Program-made: the position numbers and the translations under genes | Shown here: piece after piece, positions 36,648 to 45,761 of the stretch | How positions within the stretch are numbered: position 1 is the stretch's first letter | Layout of the letters: every line of letters begins with the position of its first letter | From: Oscillospiraceae bacterium | GTDB lineage: Bacteria > Bacillota > Clostridia > Oscillospirales > Acutalibacteraceae | Direction: 5' to 3' | DNA length: 64,000 nucleotides | Assembly: GCA_015065725.1 (NCBI GenBank) | Contig: SVPV01000004.1 | Location: forward strand, 34,709-98,708 | Notes under the pieces: model-generated | What the model was told of the DNA's origin: nothing | Seen by the model: only the letters and a program-made list of their open reading frames with translations | Database searches by the model: none

Positions 36648-36678
36648 ATAAAGGGCGAACTTTCGGGTTCGTCTTTTA
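36648..36678 (+). terminator. Terminator after the pseudouridine synthase gene
   Basis: AAAGGGCGAAC pairs with GTTCGTCTTT (one bulge, one G-T) followed by a T-rich tract. Confidence 0.7.
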
Positions 36679-36751
36679 TATTATATATATATAATTACTG
36701 CTGTAAATGTTAAAAAAGGGTTACAAAAAGGGCTTTAAATGCCCGAAAAGG

Positions 36752-36780
36752 TTGACAGAAAGACGTTTTTTTGGTAGAAT
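36752..36780 (+). promoter_or_regulatory. Main promoter of the yicC-to-spoVM operon
   Basis: TTGACA at 36752-36757, a 17-nt spacer and TAGAAT at 36775-36780. No internal terminator is obvious before 49050, so up to 14 genes may depend on it. Confidence 0.75.
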
Positions 36781-36829
36781 AACAAAGAATATATAATATG
36801 GGAAAGTGTGCTAAATAAAGACTTTTCTT

Positions 36830-37729
36830 ATGTTTGGAAGGGTGAGTATTACGGTAGCAAGTATGACAGGCTTCGGTAGAGCCAAGGATACTATCGGCGG
36901 TATGGATATTACCGTTGAGATTAAATCTGTTAATCATAGGTATTTTGAGTTTTTTGCAAAAACACCCCGTATGGCACAGTTTTTGGAGGAAAAGCTTAAA
37001 AGCTTTTGCCAAGAGAGAATATCTCGCGGTAAGGTAGAGGTAACGGTAATTATCGATAATAAAAATGACGATGCGGTAGAGCTTGAAATAAACAAGGTTT
37101 ATGCCGATGCGTACATTTCGGCACTTCGTCAAATGTCGGTGGTTTATTCCATACCTAACGATTTAAAGCTGTCGGATTTAGTCGGCGTTTCGGACTTGTT
37201 TTCGGTAAAACGTCAAGAGCTTGATGAGGCAATTATAACCGAGGCGGTTTTAAGTGTTGCTGATAAGGCTTTGGATAATTTTATAGAGATGCGTAGAGTT
37301 GAGGGCGAAAGACTTAAAGCCGATGTAAATTCAAGAGCGGTATTTATTTTAGAAAAGGTTGCTTTTGTAGAGGAAAAATCACCCGAAACCGTTAAGGCAT
37401 ATCGCGAACGTATCGAGCAAAGGGTTAAAGAATTGCTTGAAAACGTGCAGATTGATGAACAGCGTCTTTTAACCGAAACGGCAATTTTTGCTGACAGGGT
37501 TGCAGTCGACGAGGAAACCGTAAGACTTAGAAGTCATATAAAGCAATTAAACGATATGCTCAATGAGGGCGGCGTAATTGGCAGAAAGCTTGACTTTATT
37601 GTTCAGGAAATGAACAGAGAGGCTAATACAATCGGCTCAAAATGTCAAAACTTAGAAATAGGACAAACTGTAGTTGATATAAAATCCGAGATTGAGAAGA
37701 TACGTGAGCAGATACAGAACATAGAATAA
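36830..37729 (+). CDS. yicC: YicC family endoribonuclease
   Basis: About 290-299 aa. The N-terminal hallmark SMTGFGRAK and SVNHRYFEFF identify YicC/YloC; the C-terminal DUF1732 part ends DFIVQEMNREANTIGSKCQN. Escherichia YicC is an endoribonuclease acting on small RNA. The start is unclear: ATG 36830 has no ribosome site, a good GGAAGGGTGAG lies at 36836-36845, and the next ATG is 36863 at MTGFGR. A non-standard ATT start at 36848 would fit that site and the usual N-terminus. First gene of the long operon; remA follows in 12 nt. Confidence 0.93.
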   Translation: MFGRVSITVASMTGFGRAKDTIGGMDITVEIKSVNHRYFEFFAKTPRMAQFLEEKLKSFCQERISRGKVEVTVIIDNKNDDAVELEINKVYADAYISALRQMSVVYSIPNDLKLSDLVGVSDLFSVKRQELDEAIITEAVLSVADKALDNFIEMRRVEGERLKADVNSRAVFILEKVAFVEEKSPETVKAYRERIEQRVKELLENVQIDEQRLLTETAIFADRVAVDEETVRLRSHIKQLNDMLNEGGVIGRKLDFIVQEMNREANTIGSKCQNLEIGQTVVDIKSEIEKIREQIQNIE

Positions 37730-37741
37730 GGGGCGTTTTTA

Positions 37742-38011
37742 ATGAAACTGGTAAATATAGGCTTTGGTAATATGGTGTCTGCGGATAGAATGGTGGCAAT
37801 TGTCAGTCCCGAGTCAGCACCGATTAAGCGTATTATACAAGAAGCCAAAGAAAACGGCACCTTAATAGATGCTACACACGGCAGACGTACACGTGCGGTA
37901 ATTATAACCGACAGCGACCACGTAGTTCTTACATACCTTCAAGCAGAAACGGTAGCCAACCGTATGGTTGACGAGAACGCCGAAAACGAGGAGGTTGATG
38001 AGGATGAGTAA
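37742..38011 (+). CDS. remA: RemA family regulator (DUF370)
   Basis: 89 aa. In Bacillus, RemA is a DNA-binding ring-forming protein that activates biofilm matrix and osmoprotection genes. The core [20 protein letters not shown] and [20 protein letters not shown] are near-invariant in the family. The acidic tail ([12 protein letters not shown]) is longer than in Bacillus. GGGGCG precedes the ATG; the end overlaps the gmk start by 8 bases. The yicC-remA-gmk-rpoZ order is conserved across Firmicutes. Confidence 0.95.
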   Translation: MKLVNIGFGNMVSADRMVAIVSPESAPIKRIIQEAKENGTLIDATHGRRTRAVIITDSDHVVLTYLQAETVANRMVDENAENEEVDEDE

Positions 38012-38606
38012 AGGTCAGGTTTTTATTATTTCGGGTCCGTCAGGCTCGGGTAAGGATACCGTTTTAAAGCTTTTGCTTAATAAATATCCCGAAATAAAGT
38101 TCTCAATCTCATCGGTTACACGTCCAATGCGTGTAGGCGAGGTTGAGGGCGAAAAGTACAACTTTATCTCTAAAGAAAAGTTCCAAGAGATGATAAATAA
38201 TAACGATTTGCTTGAGTATAATGAATTTGTGGGAAATTTTTACGGTACACCTAAAAAGCCCGTTGAGAACGCCATAAACAACGGTGAGGATATCATAGTT
38301 GAAATTGACGTTAACGGTGCGGCACAAATCCGTAAAAAAATCCCAGAGGCGGTAAGCATTTTTATAATGCCGCCCTCACTCGAGCTTTTAAAATGCCGAC
38401 TAAACGGCAGAGGCACCGAAACTCCCGAGGTTGTTGAAAAAAGGCTTTTGGAGGCTCTTTCGGAAATCAAAAGGGCAGAGGAATATGATTATATAGTTGT
38501 TAATGACCTTCTTGACGAGGCAGTGCAGGGTATCGCTTCCATTATAGTAAGCGAAAGGTTAAGACTTTCCCGTCAGTACGGTTTAATAAATGAAATTTTA
38601 GGCTAA
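38004..38606 (+). CDS. gmk: Guanylate kinase
   Basis: Phosphorylates GMP to GDP. 200 aa. P-loop [17 protein letters not shown] (about 9-25), [23 protein letters not shown]-binding region and the lid [18 protein letters not shown] are present. The loop has GKDT instead of the common GKGT. ATG 38004 with GAGGAGG (inside remA) gives the standard [11 protein letters not shown] start; the 12 extra in-frame codons upstream are the remA reading overlap. Confidence 0.96.
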   Translation: MSKGQVFIISGPSGSGKDTVLKLLLNKYPEIKFSISSVTRPMRVGEVEGEKYNFISKEKFQEMINNNDLLEYNEFVGNFYGTPKKPVENAINNGEDIIVEIDVNGAAQIRKKIPEAVSIFIMPPSLELLKCRLNGRGTETPEVVEKRLLEALSEIKRAEEYDYIVVNDLLDEAVQGIASIIVSERLRLSRQYGLINEILG

Positions 38607-38630
38607 ATGCCATTTGAAAGGAAGAAAATT

Positions 38631-38810
38631 ATGTTAAATCCCGCTATTGGAAAACTAATCGAAAACTACGAAAACCGTTACCGCCTTGTAATCGATGTTG
38701 CTAAAAAGGCACGCAAGGTGTCAGAGGCAGCCGAGCAGAGAGGCGAAATTATTATCGAAAAACCTGTAAGTATTGCTATTGATAAAATCGCAGACGAAAA
38801 AGGTCTTTAA
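38631..38810 (+). CDS. rpoZ: RNA polymerase omega subunit
   Basis: 59 aa. LNPAIGKLIENYENRYRLVI and the AKKARKVSE helix match omega, a small folding/assembly subunit of RNA polymerase. ATG 38631 has GAAAGGAAG 8 nt upstream; ATG 38607 would add eight residues overlapping that site. It is shorter than in E. coli but normal for Firmicutes. coaBC, which follows rpoZ in Bacillus, is absent; priA is next. Confidence 0.94.
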   Translation: MLNPAIGKLIENYENRYRLVIDVAKKARKVSEAAEQRGEIIIEKPVSIAIDKIADEKGL

Positions 38811-38849
38811 TTTAAAATTAAAATTCTAAAGTTTGGGGGGCGTGCTTTG

Positions 38850-41270
38850 ATGAAACCATTAATAGCACAGGTTGTTATTGACGGTGCGACTAATGTCTTT
38901 GATAAAGAATACAGCTACGCCGTTCCCGAAGCTTTAACCGAAAAGGCAAAAGTGGGCTCTAGGGTTACTGTGCCGTTTGGCAGAAGTAATCAAAAGCGAA
39001 TGGGTATGATAGTCGGTTTTATCGATACAGACTCTAAAAAACTGAAAGAGATTTATGACGTAACCGATAAAGAGCCTATTTTAAATGACGAAATGATAAT
39101 GCTTTCCAGAAGTATTGCAGAGCGTACCTTTTGCACCTTTTTTGATGCGGTTAAGGTAATGCTGCCTACGGGGCTTAATTATAAGTTTACGCCGCTTTAT
39201 TCGGTTAATGATGAATTCTTTTCAGTGTCGCTTTTAAGTGACCAAGAAAAAGAACTTTTTGAGTTTATAAAAGAAAATCCGCAAATATCGGGCGATAAGC
39301 TTTTAAAGAGCTTTTTAGAAGCACAGGAAACTCTGTTTTCACTTTTAGAAAAGCAGGCGGTTGTTAGAGATTTATCCCTTAAAAGAAATGCTAACGACCT
39401 TACAAGAAATTGGGTGCGTGTTGCCGAAAATCTCGGCGATGAAACACCCAAACTTACCCCACGCCAACAGGAGATTTTTGAACTCGTACAGCAAATGGGT
39501 GAGTTAAGCGTTAGGGAGCTTGAATATTTTACAGGTGTTACGGTATCGGTTATAAATAATCTTGTTAAAAAGGGCGTGCTTGACACTTTTAAGCGTCAGG
39601 AATTCCGTATACCTTACCGCGTTGCAGAGCCTAATCTTCAAAAAATCGAGCTTACAGAAATCCAAAACAAAGCGTATTTAGGATTAGAGGCAGAAGTAAA
39701 ATCGGGCAAGCCGTCGGTATCGCTTCTTTACGGCGTTACAGGTAGCGGTAAAACACAGGTCTTTTTAAAGCTTGTCGATTACGTTATAGCACAAAACAAG
39801 GGCGTTATAATAATGGTGCCTGAAATTGCCCTAACACCCCAAATGATTGATACCTTTACAAGCCGTTACGGAACGGGTGTGGCGGTCTTCCACAGTGCTA
39901 TGTCAGTAGGACAGCGTATGGACGAATACAACCGCGTTAAATCGGGAAAAGCGAAAATTGCTATCGGTACTCGCAGTGCGGTTTTTGCACCCTTTGACGA
40001 TTTAGGACTTGTTATAATTGACGAGGAACAGGAGCATACCTATAAATCCGAAAGAACACCCTGTTTTCACGCAAGGGATATTGCAAAACTTCGTGTTAAT
40101 TATCATAATGCACTTCTCTTGTTAGCTTCGGCTACACCCTCTGTTGAAAGCTATAGTATGGCACTTGAGGGTAAGTATAAGCTTTTTACCTTGTCTGAAC
40201 GTTACGGTAACGCTATATTGCCCGAGGTTACTACCGTTGATATGCGTAGAGAATTGGCAAACGGTAATAAGGGCGTTATAAGCGAACAGCTTGCAAATGA
40301 TATTGAGGATACACTGAAGGGCGGTAATCAAGCAATAGTTTTGCTGAACCGCAGGGGACATAATACATACGTTTCCTGTCCCACTTGCGGATGGGTGGCT
40401 AGTTGCCCTAACTGTAGTGTTTCTATGACATATCACTCTGCAAACGGCAGACTTATGTGCCACTATTGCGGTTATTCCGAGCAAAAACCTACTACCTGTC
40501 CCGAATGTGAGGGAGAGTTTGTCAGGTTTATGGGTATAGGCACCCAAAAGCTTGAGGAGGAATTGAAGCTTCTGTTTCCAAAGGCTAGAATTTTAAGACT
40601 TGATGCCGATACTACAACCACAAAGGATTCATATAGAACATATCTTACCGAGTTTGGTAACGGCGATTACGATATAATGGTCGGAACACAAATGGTAGCA
40701 AAGGGACTTAATTTCCCGAATGTTAGCTTGGTGGGTGTAATAGGAGCCGATAAGGCAGCTTACAGCGAGGACTACCGTAGCTTTGAGCGTACCTTTTCGC
40801 TTTTAACACAGGTGGTTGGCAGAGCGGGTAGAGGTGATATTAAGGGCAAGGCGGTGGTACAAACCTCAACCTCTGACAACAATTTAATTGACCTTGCCGC
40901 AAAACAGGACTATGACGCTTTTTACAATGAGGAGATTTTAAACCGTAAGCTGATGGTTTATCCGCCGTATTGTGATATTTGTGTTGTGCGGACACAGTCG
41001 TCCGAGCGTCAGCAGGCAGAAGATGCTATTAATTCGGTATTTTCCAATATAAAGGAAAGAATAAATAGTGATGACAATAATATAAAGCTAATAATTTTAG
41101 GTCCTACTGCAACTGCGGTGCCTAAAATAAATAATAAATACCGTTTCAAATTGCTTATAAAATGCAAAAACACAAAGGCGTTTAGAGAAATGCTGCGTGG
41201 TGCGGTCGCTGTAAAACTTAAAGGCGATACCACCGTCAGTATAGATATAAATCCCGAAACGGTCATATAA
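38850..41270 (+). CDS. priA: Primosomal protein N' (replication restart helicase PriA)
   Basis: 806 aa superfamily 2 helicase that reloads the replisome at stalled forks. N-terminal DNA-binding domain with YSYAVPE; Walker A LYGVTGSGKTQVF (about 294), DEEQEHTYK (DExH variant), SATPS motif III. The zinc domain has cysteine pairs CPTCGW, CPNC, CHYC and CPEC (about 514-560). MVAKGLNFPNVSLVG and QVVGRAGRGD are motifs V and VI. ATG 38850 follows GGGGGG by 9 nt; TTG 38847 is also in frame. Confidence 0.97.
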   Translation: MKPLIAQVVIDGATNVFDKEYSYAVPEALTEKAKVGSRVTVPFGRSNQKRMGMIVGFIDTDSKKLKEIYDVTDKEPILNDEMIMLSRSIAERTFCTFFDAVKVMLPTGLNYKFTPLYSVNDEFFSVSLLSDQEKELFEFIKENPQISGDKLLKSFLEAQETLFSLLEKQAVVRDLSLKRNANDLTRNWVRVAENLGDETPKLTPRQQEIFELVQQMGELSVRELEYFTGVTVSVINNLVKKGVLDTFKRQEFRIPYRVAEPNLQKIELTEIQNKAYLGLEAEVKSGKPSVSLLYGVTGSGKTQVFLKLVDYVIAQNKGVIIMVPEIALTPQMIDTFTSRYGTGVAVFHSAMSVGQRMDEYNRVKSGKAKIAIGTRSAVFAPFDDLGLVIIDEEQEHTYKSERTPCFHARDIAKLRVNYHNALLLLASATPSVESYSMALEGKYKLFTLSERYGNAILPEVTTVDMRRELANGNKGVISEQLANDIEDTLKGGNQAIVLLNRRGHNTYVSCPTCGWVASCPNCSVSMTYHSANGRLMCHYCGYSEQKPTTCPECEGEFVRFMGIGTQKLEEELKLLFPKARILRLDADTTTTKDSYRTYLTEFGNGDYDIMVGTQMVAKGLNFPNVSLVGVIGADKAAYSEDYRSFERTFSLLTQVVGRAGRGDIKGKAVVQTSTSDNNLIDLAAKQDYDAFYNEEILNRKLMVYPPYCDICVVRTQSSERQQAEDAINSVFSNIKERINSDDNNIKLIILGPTATAVPKINNKYRFKLLIKCKNTKAFREMLRGAVAVKLKGDTTVSIDINPETVI

Positions 41271-41293
41271 GTTAAATACAAGGTGATAATAAA

Positions 41294-41731
41294 ATGGCAA
41301 TAAGAAATATTGTAAAAATCGGTGATGATGTGCTTCGTAAGGTGTGTAGAAGTCAGCTTAACTTTGATGAAAAGCTGCATCAGACACTTGATGATATGAG
41401 GGATACAATGTATAAGGCAGAGGGCGTAGGTCTTGCGGCACCTCAGGTTGGTATTCTTCGCCGTTACTGTATAGTAGATGTTGGTGACGGATTAATAGAG
41501 CTTATAAATCCCGTAATCGAAAAACAAAGCGGTAAGCAAACAGGGCAGGAGGGTTGCCTTTCTATACCCGAACGCTCGGCAGAGGTTACAAGACCGCTAA
41601 AGGTGACAGTTCGTGCACAGGACCGCTACGGCAAAACCTTTACTGTTGAGGGTGAGGGACTTAAAGCCCGTGCTTTCTGTCACGAAATAGACCATTTAGA
41701 CGGAATACTTTATATAGATAAAGCGGAGTAA
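41294..41731 (+). CDS. def: Peptide deformylase
   Basis: Removes the formyl group from nascent N-termini. 145 aa, the short type common in Clostridia. All three motifs are intact: GVGLAAPQVG (about 43), EGCLSIP (metal Cys, about 94) and HEIDHLDG (metal His pair, about 134). AAGGTGA precedes ATG. It lies 3 bases before fmt, so formylation and deformylation enzymes are co-expressed. Confidence 0.97.
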   Translation: MAIRNIVKIGDDVLRKVCRSQLNFDEKLHQTLDDMRDTMYKAEGVGLAAPQVGILRRYCIVDVGDGLIELINPVIEKQSGKQTGQEGCLSIPERSAEVTRPLKVTVRAQDRYGKTFTVEGEGLKARAFCHEIDHLDGILYIDKAE

Positions 41732-41734
41732 TTT

Positions 41735-42670
41735 ATGAGAATTGTTTTTATGGGTACGCCTGACTATTCGGTAAAAACGCTTGAGGCTTTGCTTAAAGCC
41801 GGACACGAGATTGTAGGCGTGTATGCACAGCCCGATAAACCTGTAGGCAGAAAAAGAATATTAACACCCCCGCCTGTAAAGGTTTATGCAGAAGAAAAGG
41901 GTATTCCCGTTTTTCAGCCTAACACCTTAAAAGATGATGCTGTTTTTGAGGAGTTAAAATCACTTGCCCCCGAGCTTATTGTGGTGGTGGCTTACGGCAA
42001 AATATTGCCCGAAAGAATCCTTAATATAGCAAAATACGGTTGTATAAACGGCCATGCTTCAATTCTTCCTAAATATAGGGGTGCATCGCCTATTCAGTGG
42101 TGTATCGTGCAAGGTGAGACCGAAACAGGCGTTACCATTATGTATATGGATAAGGGTATGGATACGGGCGATATTATTGAAATAGAGCGTGTTAAAATCG
42201 GTGATGATGAAACGGCAGACGAGCTTTTTGACCGTCTTTCTTATGTCAGTGCCGACCTTACGGTTGCTACAATAGAAAAAATAGCAAACGGCACCGCCAA
42301 GAGAACAAAACAGGACGAAAGCAAAGCTACCTATGCACCAATTCTTACTAAAGATATGGCACAAATCGATTTTACTAAAACCGCATGGGAGGTTAAAAAT
42401 GCGGTGCGTGGCTTTAATTCTTGGCCCTGTGCATATTTCTTCCTAGACGGTAAGCGTGTAAAGGTGTTAAAGGCAGATGTAGAAAACATAACCACCAATA
42501 AAGAATGCGGCACGGTTATTTGCTGTGATAATAAGCTTTTAATTGCTTGCGGAGAGGGAACTGTTTTAAGTCTTTTAGAGGTACAGCCGGAGGGTAGCAA
42601 GGCTATGAATATAGCTACAATGCTCAACGGTAGAAAAATTCCCGTAGGCACTAAAATCGAAAGGGTATAA
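41735..42670 (+). CDS. fmt: Methionyl-tRNA formyltransferase
   Basis: Formylates initiator Met-tRNA with 10-formyl-THF. 311 aa, usual size. N-terminal formyltransferase fold with FMGTPDYSVKTLEALLKAG, VVVAYGKILP, and the active-site NGHASILPKYRGASPIQW. The Asp of MDKGMDTGDII is present. The C-terminal domain (about 205-311) binds tRNA. GAGTAATTT precedes ATG; the def stop is three bases upstream. rsmB follows after two bases. Confidence 0.97.
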   Translation: MRIVFMGTPDYSVKTLEALLKAGHEIVGVYAQPDKPVGRKRILTPPPVKVYAEEKGIPVFQPNTLKDDAVFEELKSLAPELIVVVAYGKILPERILNIAKYGCINGHASILPKYRGASPIQWCIVQGETETGVTIMYMDKGMDTGDIIEIERVKIGDDETADELFDRLSYVSADLTVATIEKIANGTAKRTKQDESKATYAPILTKDMAQIDFTKTAWEVKNAVRGFNSWPCAYFFLDGKRVKVLKADVENITTNKECGTVICCDNKLLIACGEGTVLSLLEVQPEGSKAMNIATMLNGRKIPVGTKIERV

Positions 42671-42672
42671 AA

Positions 42673-43947
42673 ATGGCAAATGCTCGTTTAGTTGCGGTAA
42701 ATGCACTTTTTAAAATTAATAAAGAAAAGGCATATTCAAATTTAACGCTTGATAAGCTTTTTTCTTCTGCCGATTTAAGCCCTAAAGATAAAGCACTTGC
42801 AACTGCTTTGGTTTACGGTGTGCTTGATAGGAAAATTACTATTGATTATATAATTAGTAAGCTGTCAAAGACTCCCCTTAAAAAGCTCTCGCCTTTAACG
42901 GTGGAGGCTATAAGAATAGGCATATATCAGCTAATGTTTATGGAGCGTATACCTGAAAGTGCCGCCGTTAATGAGTCTGTTAATATAATAAAACGCTCTA
43001 AAGAAAGCCGAAACAGCGGCTTTGTAAATGCAATACTTCGTAATTTTATACGAAATCCAATAGAATTGCCCAAGGGTGACGATATACATTCTCTGTCGGT
43101 AAGATTTTCTTGCCCTGAATGGATAATAAAAGGTTTTTTAGACGATTACGGAACAAAGGACACCGTAAAGCTTTTAGAGGCTTCGCTTTTATCACCGCCC
43201 GTAATTTTAAGGGTTAACACCTTAAAAACCACAACAGAGCAGTTATTGGAATTATTAAAAGACGAGGGCATAACCGCAAAGCACACCGATATAAAGGACG
43301 CTTTGGAAATAGAGGGCGGTATTGATATAAAAAACAGTAAGCTTTACCGTGACGGATATTTTTTCGTTCAGGATACTGCTTCGCAAACGGTGGTTAAAAT
43401 CCTTTCGCCTAAACCCAATGAAAAGGTGCTTGATATTTGTTCTGCCCCCGGCGGTAAAACTTTTACAACGGCACTTTTAATGGAAAACAAGGGTGAAATT
43501 ACGGCTTGCGACCTTTATGAACAACGTCTTTGCTTGGTTAAAAGAAGTGCTGAACGGCTAGGTCTTGATATAATTAAAACTAAGGTAAACGATGCTACAA
43601 AGGTTAATAAAGAATTTAAGGATTTTGATGCAGTACTTTGTGATGTTCCATGTTCGGGACTAGGTGCTTTACGCCGAAAACCCGAGATTAAGTATAAGGA
43701 AATAACCGATTTTTCGGAAATTGAGGCTATCGGCCGTACAATACTTCAAAATGCTGTTTGTTATTTAAAAAAGGGTGGTAGAATTCTTTATTCGACCTGT
43801 ACTTTGCGAAAAGCCGAAAACGAGAATGTAGTAGCCGAGTTTTTGGAGAAAAACAAAAATTTCAAGCTTTCCTGCAGTCACACATTTATGCCGCATTTAG
43901 ATAATACCGACGGCTTTTTCTGTGCATTGCTTGAAAATATAGATTAA
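42673..43947 (+). CDS. rsmB: 16S rRNA m5C967 methyltransferase (RsmB/Sun)
   Basis: 424 aa. N-terminal NusB-like RNA-binding domain (about 1-140), then a Rossmann methyltransferase with VLDICSAPGGKTFTTALL (SAM site, about 255), DVPCSGLGALRRKPEI (catalytic Cys of PC motif, about 325) and STCTLRKAENENVV (second Cys). It methylates C967 of 16S rRNA in E. coli. It continues the def-fmt-rsmB-rlmN order of Firmicutes. Confidence 0.96.
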   Translation: MANARLVAVNALFKINKEKAYSNLTLDKLFSSADLSPKDKALATALVYGVLDRKITIDYIISKLSKTPLKKLSPLTVEAIRIGIYQLMFMERIPESAAVNESVNIIKRSKESRNSGFVNAILRNFIRNPIELPKGDDIHSLSVRFSCPEWIIKGFLDDYGTKDTVKLLEASLLSPPVILRVNTLKTTTEQLLELLKDEGITAKHTDIKDALEIEGGIDIKNSKLYRDGYFFVQDTASQTVVKILSPKPNEKVLDICSAPGGKTFTTALLMENKGEITACDLYEQRLCLVKRSAERLGLDIIKTKVNDATKVNKEFKDFDAVLCDVPCSGLGALRRKPEIKYKEITDFSEIEAIGRTILQNAVCYLKKGGRILYSTCTLRKAENENVVAEFLEKNKNFKLSCSHTFMPHLDNTDGFFCALLENID

Positions 43948-43971
43948 AATATGACAACAACACTATGGTAG

Positions 43972-45042
43972 GTGAAATTTATAGCTTCTAAAATTGATTT
44001 AAAATCAATGTACCTGTTTGAGCTTGAGGAGTTTTTTAAGGGTATCGGTCAGCCTCGCTTTAGGGCAGGTCAGGTGTTTTCTTGGCTTCATTCGGGCGTT
44101 ACAGATTTTGACCATATGACCAATCTTCCTAAAAGTCTTCGTGAAGAGCTTAAAGAAAAAGCCTATATTGCTGATGTTATAATAGAAAAGCGAATGAAAT
44201 CTAACATTGATGATACCGTAAAATATCTTTATAGATTGAATGACGGTGAGTATATCGAATCGGTGCTTATGAAATATAATCACGGTTATACGGTTTGTGT
44301 TTCAACACAGGTCGGTTGCCGTATGGGTTGTAGCTTTTGTGCGTCGGGTATAAACGGTCTTTGTAGAAATCTTACCGCCTCGGAAATACTTTCACAGATT
44401 ATGGCGGCAGAAAGAGATAACGGTATCAGAGTTTCTAACGTGGTTATGATGGGCATGGGCGAACCGCTTGATAATTTTGATAATTCCATACGCTTTTTAA
44501 AGCTTGTAAGCGACGATAAGGGTATGAATATAGGACTTCGGCATATATCACTTTCAACCTCGGGCGTGGTTTCGGGAATAGAAAAATTAGCCGAATATAA
44601 TCTGCCTATAACCCTTTCGGTGTCACTTCACGCACCTAATGATAAAATCAGAAGCAGTATGATGCCTGTTAATAAGAAGTGGAATGTTGAGGCTTTGCTT
44701 AAAGCCTGCCGTGACTATCAAAAGGTCACAACACGGCGTATTTCCTTTGAATATGCCTTAATTTCGGGTGTAAATGATACGGACGAATGTGCTAATGAGT
44801 TAGCAGTCAAGCTTCGCGGTATTATGAGCCATATAAATTTAATTCCCGCAAATCCTGTTCGGGAAAACGACTTTAAAAAACCAGACCAAAAGAGAATTTT
44901 ACATTTTAAAGAGTTACTTGAAAAGCATGGACTTACAGCTACGGTAAGACGTACCTTGGGAGCGGATATAAATGCTTCCTGCGGTCAGCTTAGAAGAAGT
45001 GTTAAGGAGGCGAATGAAAATGCAAATATTCAGCAAAATTGA
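43972..45042 (+). CDS. rlmN: 23S rRNA / tRNA C2-adenine methyltransferase RlmN (radical SAM)
   Basis: 356 aa. The [4Fe-4S] motif C-x3-C-x2-C is in GCRMGCSFCASG (about 119-130); MMGMGEPLDNFDN follows, and GADINASCGQLRR near the end carries the mechanistic Cys. RlmN makes m2A2503 in 23S rRNA and m2A37 in tRNAs. The start is GTG 43972, but no strong ribosome site precedes it; TAGGTGA overlaps the codon, so the real start could lie a few codons later (Met 13 is also possible). The C-terminus overlaps the prpC start. Confidence 0.95.
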   Translation: MKFIASKIDLKSMYLFELEEFFKGIGQPRFRAGQVFSWLHSGVTDFDHMTNLPKSLREELKEKAYIADVIIEKRMKSNIDDTVKYLYRLNDGEYIESVLMKYNHGYTVCVSTQVGCRMGCSFCASGINGLCRNLTASEILSQIMAAERDNGIRVSNVVMMGMGEPLDNFDNSIRFLKLVSDDKGMNIGLRHISLSTSGVVSGIEKLAEYNLPITLSVSLHAPNDKIRSSMMPVNKKWNVEALLKACRDYQKVTTRRISFEYALISGVNDTDECANELAVKLRGIMSHINLIPANPVRENDFKKPDQKRILHFKELLEKHGLTATVRRTLGADINASCGQLRRSVKEANENANIQQN

Positions 45043-45745
45043 TATAGGGCGTGTACGCTCGTCAAATCAAGACGCATATTTTACGGGTGAGCTTTCGGAC
45101 GGCTCGGCGTTTGTGGTTGTCTGTGACGGTATGGGCGGTGCTAATGCCGGTAACATAGCAAGTGAAACGGCGGTTAAGGGAATATCCGAATATATACTTA
45201 AGTCGTATAGAATGTCTATGGATACTACCGATATCGAAAAGCTGTTAATTAATGCAATTTCTTCGGCAAATATAGAAATTTACGATATGTCACTGAAAAG
45301 GCCCGAGCTTTCGGGAATGGGTACAACAGCAGTAGTTGCTATTGTAAAGCAGAATAGCGTGGTGTTTGCCCACGTGGGAGATAGCCGTGCTTATATGATA
45401 GGTGACAATATCGTACAGTTGACACGTGACCATTCGGTTGTACAGAGTTTGGTTGAAAGCGGAAAGCTTACCCAAAGCGAAGCTAAGGTGCATCCTAGAA
45501 AGAATGTCATTACAAGAGCCTTGGGTGCGGAAGAAAATGTAGTTTGTGATTCTGATATAATTGATATACAAGAGGGTCAAACCCTACTTGTTTGTACAGA
45601 CGGACTTTCAAATTTTGTTGAAGCTTCCGATATTTTAAGGATATTTAAGAAAAACAATATAGAGAAGGTTGCATCTATTCTTGTAGATACCGCAAACCAA
45701 AACGGCGGCGGAGATAATATTGCCGTTGTAACCGTTACAAGATAG
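45020..45745 (+). CDS. prpC: PP2C-type Ser/Thr protein phosphatase
   Basis: 241 aa metal-dependent phosphatase that reverses PrkC phosphorylation. Metal ligands and motifs: GRVRSSNQDAYF, VVVCDGMGGANAGN (about 27-40), AHVGDSRAYM, CTDGLSNFVEA and GGGDNIAVVTV. ATG 45020 follows AAGGAGG by 9 nt; the in-frame ATG 45014 is only 3 nt from it. Directly upstream of prkC, as in most Firmicutes; the two act on translation GTPases and wall growth. Confidence 0.96.
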   Translation: MQIFSKIDIGRVRSSNQDAYFTGELSDGSAFVVVCDGMGGANAGNIASETAVKGISEYILKSYRMSMDTTDIEKLLINAISSANIEIYDMSLKRPELSGMGTTAVVAIVKQNSVVFAHVGDSRAYMIGDNIVQLTRDHSVVQSLVESGKLTQSEAKVHPRKNVITRALGAEENVVCDSDIIDIQEGQTLLVCTDGLSNFVEASDILRIFKKNNIEKVASILVDTANQNGGGDNIAVVTVTR

Positions 45746-45761
45746 CAGGAGGGTTTATATT

